DNA from: Schumannella sp. 10F1B-5-1
GTDB taxonomy: Bacteria; Actinomycetota; Actinomycetes; Actinomycetales; Microbacteriaceae
NCBI RefSeq assembly: GCF_006517535.1
Contig: NZ_VHQH01000039.1
Coordinates: forward strand, 124,001-188,000
Direction of reading: 5' to 3'
Length of the DNA stretch: 64,000 bases
This document shows positions 60,810 through 64,000 of this stretch, piece after piece; within the stretch, counting starts at the first letter, position 1; each line of letters begins with the position of its first letter. Both the position numbers and the translations under genes were made by a program. The notes under the pieces are model-generated. The model was given only the letters and a program-made list of their open reading frames with translations. It did no database searches and was not told where the DNA came from.

Positions 60810-61937
60810 TCAGCCCTGCGCGTCCTGGTCGAAGCTGTAGATGCCCCAGTTGTCGACCTGCCAGGTGAACCAGCCGTTCGCCCGCTGCAGGCTGACGTTG
60901 ATGCCCCAGCCGATCGGGTCGGAGGCCTTGTTCTTGGCCTTGCAGATCATCCCGTCGCCGACGATCGTCGGAACCTCCTCGGGGCAGCTGACGATGATGT
61001 CGGCGCCGAAGGCCTTGGCGCTGGCCGTGATCGACTGCTCGGCCTGGTCGGCGAAGGCGCCGGGGGCGAGGGAGATGATCAGGCCGGGAACCGCCACGAC
61101 CGCGACCAGGTTGGCTGCGGCGAAGGCGAGGAGCCCGAGGATCGGGCCGAAGCCGCGACCCGTGCGACGCACGAGGGCGACGAAGCGGGCGATCAGGTAG
61201 ACCGGGCCGCTGAGAACCGAGAAGGCCCAGTGCGCCGGGCGGTGGCCGCGGTCGCGCAGGATCTTCCAGTCGAAGAAGGCGAGCACGATCGAGCCGAGGT
61301 ACGGCACGACCAGGCTGATGATCAGCTGCAGCGTGCCGCCGCTGTTCGAGACGAGGAAGAACATCGTCACGAGCAGCACGTAGAGCGGCGTCATGGCGAT
61401 GACCCAGGCCGGTCCGGTCGAGGTCGAGCCCTTGGCGGTCGTCGCGGCGAGCGGCACGTCGGCATCGTCGGCGGCGGCCGGCACGAAGCTCTGCGACGCC
61501 TCGCTCACATGCGAGAAGGCGCTGCGGGATGCCGAGAGCGCGTCGCCGAGCAGGTCGTCGAAGCGGGTGTCGAGGTCGAAGGCCGGCGTGGTCGGCGCGT
61601 TCGACGGCACGAACTCGGCGAACTTCGCGGCGGGCGACAGCTCCTCCTCGACCATGGCCTCCTTGACCGGGGCCTCGAGCGAGAGCAGCGCCTCCTGGGT
61701 CGGCTTGGCCGGCTCCTCGGCGATCAGCGTCGCGCCGGCGTCGGTGGCCGGGGCCACGTCGTCGACGTCGGCGTACGTCAGGCGCGCCTGCTGCGTGACG
61801 GTCTCCTGCGCGACCATGGGCTGACGCGCGTCGGAGGTGTACTCCGTCCACGCGTGGTTGTCCCACCAGCGCAGCTGCGGCAGTCCGAGCGGGTCGGGAT
61901 ACCACCCCGCCGGAACGCGAACATCTCCCTCAGCCAC
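60810..61937 (-). CDS. DUF2510 membrane protein E
   Basis: A 375-residue protein: a DUF2510 motif (AGWYPDPLGLPQLRWWDNHA), a ~130-residue acidic linker, then about four helices from residue ~160 and an extracellular C-terminal domain with two cysteines (IVSCPEEVPTIVGDGMICKA) resembling DUF4333-type secreted domains. GTG 61937 is preferred over the in-frame GTG at 61970, since AAGGGGAG (61952-61945) lies 7 nt upstream and the motif begins right after it. It is preceded by a structured ~100-nt leader. Confidence 0.83.
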   Translation of the reverse strand: MAEGDVRVPAGWYPDPLGLPQLRWWDNHAWTEYTSDARQPMVAQETVTQQARLTYADVDDVAPATDAGATLIAEEPAKPTQEALLSLEAPVKEAMVEEELSPAAKFAEFVPSNAPTTPAFDLDTRFDDLLGDALSASRSAFSHVSEASQSFVPAAADDADVPLAATTAKGSTSTGPAWVIAMTPLYVLLVTMFFLVSNSGGTLQLIISLVVPYLGSIVLAFFDWKILRDRGHRPAHWAFSVLSGPVYLIARFVALVRRTGRGFGPILGLLAFAAANLVAVVAVPGLIISLAPGAFADQAEQSITASAKAFGADIIVSCPEEVPTIVGDGMICKAKNKASDPIGWGINVSLQRANGWFTWQVDNWGIYSFDQDAQG

Positions 61938-61963
61938 AGATACGCTCCCCTTCGCGTCATCGT

Positions 61964-62032
61964 CCTGCACGGACCGCGCCCGTCAGGTGTGTCGACGGGC
62001 GGCGCCCGTCGCGGACTGAACCCGATCAGTCC
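61964..62032 (-). promoter_or_regulatory. Structured leader of DUF2510 gene E: three tandem hairpins
   Basis: In transcript order: GGACTGA/TCAGTCC (62032-62013, 6-nt loop); CGACGGGC/GCCCGTCG (62011-61993, 3-nt loop); and CCTG-ACGG-like/CCGT-CAGG with one bulged base (61987-61964, 7-nt loop). The ribosome binding site follows at 61952-61945. Stems 1 and 2 are perfect. Confidence 0.65.
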
Positions 62033-62044
62033 TTATGGATGTGG

Positions 62045-62135
62045 AGTCTAGGGGCGGGCTGTGCGCTCGGGAACGGGGGATGCACGCCCCATGCGGGGGA
62101 CAGCGTGCCCCCATTTCGCGGGCGTCGGGGGACAG
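62045..62135 (-). promoter_or_regulatory. Promoter of DUF2510 gene E with two GGGGACAG copies
   Basis: TAGACT (minus strand, 62050-62045) is the -10 box. GGGGACAG reads on the plus strand at 62096-62103 and 62128-62135, 32 bp apart, and a related GGGGATG lies at 62076-62082. Confidence 0.5.
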
Positions 62136-62219
62136 CCTGACGCCGCCGGCGACGAGCCGGGAACCCCGTCCGATGAGCGCGGACGACCGAGCGTCGCCGG
62201 GGTGCGGCAGACTCGACAC

Positions 62220-64000
62220 GTGCTCTCGGACCTGCTGACCGGCCCCTGGGATCCCGACGACTTCGCCGAGGGATTCGCCTCGTGGGCCGCCGGTCGCGGT
62301 CTCGCGCTCTATCCCGCGCAGGAGGACGCGCTGCTCGAGCTCCTGCTCGATCGGCACCTGGTCCTCAGCACGCCGACCGGCACGGGCAAGTCGCTCGTCG
62401 CGATCGCGGCCCACGCGATCGATCTCGCCCAGGAACGTCGCTCGGTCTACACCGCGCCGATCAAGGCGCTCGTGAGCGAGAAGTTCTTCGCGCTCGTCGA
62501 GCTGTTCGGCGCCGAGCGGGTCGGGATGATCACGGGCGACACGCGGGTCAACCCGGATGCGCCCATCCTGTGCTGCACGGCCGAGATCGTCGCGAACGCG
62601 GCACTGCGGCAGGGGGCCGACGCGCCCTTCGACACGATCGTGATGGACGAGTTCCACTTCTACGCCGACCCCGAGCGCGGCTGGGCCTGGCAGGTGCCGC
62701 TCATCACGCTGACGCGGGCGCGCTTCGTGCTCATGTCGGCGACGCTCGGCGACGTCGGCGCGATCGCGGGCGACCTCGAGCGGCGCAGCGGCCGCGAGGT
62801 CGGCCTGGTGACCGGCGTCGAGCGCCCCGTGCCGCTCGACTTCCGCTACGAGCTGACGCCCGTGCAGGAGGAGGTCGAGTCGCTGCTCGCCGACGGCCTG
62901 GCGCCGGCGTATCTGGTGCACTTCTCGCAGGCGGCGGCCGTCGAGCGCGCTCAGGCACTGGCGAGCGTGCGCGTCGCCGATCGAGCGCATCGGGATCGCA
63001 TCGGCGAGGCCATCGCCGGGTTCCGCTTCGCCCCGGGCTTCGGCGCCAGCCTCAATCGGCTGATCCGCGCGGGCATCGGCGTGCACCACGCGGGCATGCT
63101 GCCGAAGTACCGCCGCCTCGTCGAGACGCTCGCGCAGGAGGGCCTGCTGAAGGTGATCTGCGGCACCGACACGCTCGGTGTGGGGATCAACGTGCCTATC
63201 CGCACGGTACTGCTGACGGCGCTGACCAAGTTCGACGGCACCCGGATGCGGCAGCTGAGCGCGCGCGAGTTCCATCAGATCGCGGGGCGGGCGGGCCGGG
63301 CCGGCTACGACACGGCCGGCGAGGTGGTCGTGCTCGCCCCGGAGCACGAGATCGAGAACGCCAAGGCCGCGGCGAAGGCGGCGGCGAATCCCGCCAAGGC
63401 GAAGAAGATCGTGCGCAAGAAGGCTCCCGACGGCTTCGTCAGCTGGGGTCCGGGCAGCCTCGATCGCCTGCGCGCGGCGGAGCCGGAGGCGCTGCAGAGC
63501 TCGATGGCGATCACCGCCGCGATGCTCATCAACGTGATCGCCCGGGGGAGCGACGACGGTCGCGGCGTGTTCGACGACGTGCGCGCGCTCGTGCTCGACA
63601 ATCACGAGCCTCCCGAGCGGCAGCGGGCGCTCGCGCGCCGTGCTCTCGGCATCTACCGCACGCTGCGCGCCTCGGAGGTCGTCGCGCAGGAGGGCGGCGG
63701 CTTCGACGGCACCGCGCGCATCCGGCTCACGGTCGACCTGCAGCCCGACTTCACGCTGAACCAGCCGCTGTCGCCGTTCGCCCTCGCGGTGCTCGAGCTG
63801 CTCGAGATGGACGCGCCCGGCTACGCGCTCGACGTGGTCAGCGTGATCGAGGCGACCCTCGACGACCCCCGCGCGATCCTCTCGCAGCAGCAGTTCCGGG
63901 CGCGCGGCGAGGCGGTCGCGGCCATGAAGGCCGAGGGCATCGAGTACGAGGAGCGCATGGAGCTGCTCGAGCAGATCACCTGGCCGATGCCGCTCGAGCA
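62220..64000 (+). CDS. DExH-box superfamily 2 helicase (3' partial)
   Basis: The gene runs off the window; 593 residues are visible. Motif I is STPTGTGKSLVA, motif II VMDEFHFYADPERGW (DEFH), motif III LMSATLGD, motif V CGTDTLGVGINVPIRTV and motif VI QIAGRAGRAGYDT. It looks like the actinobacterial Ski2-like/DUF3516 helicases with unknown RNA or DNA substrates. GTG 62220 lies 6 nt after CAGACT (62208-62213), a likely leaderless start. A Lys/Ala-rich loop (AKAAAKAAANPAKAKKIV) follows motif VI. Confidence 0.93.
   Translation, partial: MLSDLLTGPWDPDDFAEGFASWAAGRGLALYPAQEDALLELLLDRHLVLSTPTGTGKSLVAIAAHAIDLAQERRSVYTAPIKALVSEKFFALVELFGAERVGMITGDTRVNPDAPILCCTAEIVANAALRQGADAPFDTIVMDEFHFYADPERGWAWQVPLITLTRARFVLMSATLGDVGAIAGDLERRSGREVGLVTGVERPVPLDFRYELTPVQEEVESLLADGLAPAYLVHFSQAAAVERAQALASVRVADRAHRDRIGEAIAGFRFAPGFGASLNRLIRAGIGVHHAGMLPKYRRLVETLAQEGLLKVICGTDTLGVGINVPIRTVLLTALTKFDGTRMRQLSAREFHQIAGRAGRAGYDTAGEVVVLAPEHEIENAKAAAKAAANPAKAKKIVRKKAPDGFVSWGPGSLDRLRAAEPEALQSSMAITAAMLINVIARGSDDGRGVFDDVRALVLDNHEPPERQRALARRALGIYRTLRASEVVAQEGGGFDGTARIRLTVDLQPDFTLNQPLSPFALAVLELLEMDAPGYALDVVSVIEATLDDPRAILSQQQFRARGEAVAAMKAEGIEYEERMELLEQITWPMPLE

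Overview
The window is about 64 kb of very GC-rich DNA (roughly 70 % by eye), densely packed with genes on both strands. Many starts are GTG, and many genes overlap by 4 bp (ATGA or GTGA). The gene content (MEP isoprenoid genes beside a site-2 protease, an nusA-ylxR-infB-rbfA block, a LAxTG sortase anchor, several DUF2510 proteins, a DUF5997 pair) and the many TAnnnT boxes lying 6-7 nt before start codons point to an actinobacterium, most likely of the family Microbacteriaceae. It reads as chromosomal housekeeping sequence. I see no phage, insertion sequence, CRISPR array, tRNA or rRNA.

Layout. 1-4.3 kb: the end of an FKBP isomerase gene, then dxr, the M50 site-2 protease and ispG. 4.4-10.2 kb: a six-gene MoxR-DUF58-VWA-VWA-TPR (bat-like) operon. 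10.3-22.1 kb: the translation block proS, nusA, ylxR, infB, rbfA. It is interrupted by an opposite-strand LAxTG-anchored metallophosphatase where rimP would be expected, and by a pnuC-nadR NAD-salvage operon. 22.1-25.8 kb: two DNA-repair glycosylases (Fpg/Nei-like, MutY), a degenerate P-loop protein and a PanE-like reductase. 25.8-29.8 kb: truB, two small membrane proteins, ribF and an MFS transporter. 29.8-35.4 kb: a ROK kinase, SRPBCC and TfoX-like proteins, an NmrA-DUF2867 fusion and an M20 peptidase. 35.5-37.8 kb: an SNF2-type helicase behind a long leader. 38.2-44.5 kb: a class IV aminotransferase, a DNA-binding-less LysR effector domain paired with DUF5997, an ArsR-SRPBCC-SRPBCC operon with a visible operator, DUF429 and an Eis-like acetyltransferase. 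44.5-62.2 kb: five DUF2510 proteins interspersed with an orphan DarT-like ADP-ribosyltransferase, a DnaJ-NERD fusion, oligopeptidase B, a three-gene surface-protein operon, a maltokinase beside its catalytically degenerate paralogue, a 39-residue small gene, a histidine phosphatase and an acylphosphatase. 62.2 kb to the end: a DExH helicase cut off by the window edge.

Regulation visible in the sequence. About 27 genes carry a TAnnnT-like (occasionally CAnnCT) -10 box whose last base is 6-7 nt before ATG/GTG, with no Shine-Dalgarno sequence, which is the layout of leaderless mRNAs. A smaller set (the moxR operon, the SNF2 helicase and DUF2510 genes) has a leader with a ribosome binding site and shares a GGGGACAG-like element upstream of the -10 box. 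The most interesting non-standard signals are that shared element, three tandem hairpins in the leader of one DUF2510 gene, a 28-bp perfect inverted repeat between infB and rbfA, an 11-bp-phased TCACAGC-like repeat between the metallophosphatase and nusA, the kinase/pseudokinase pair and the orphan DarT-like toxin.
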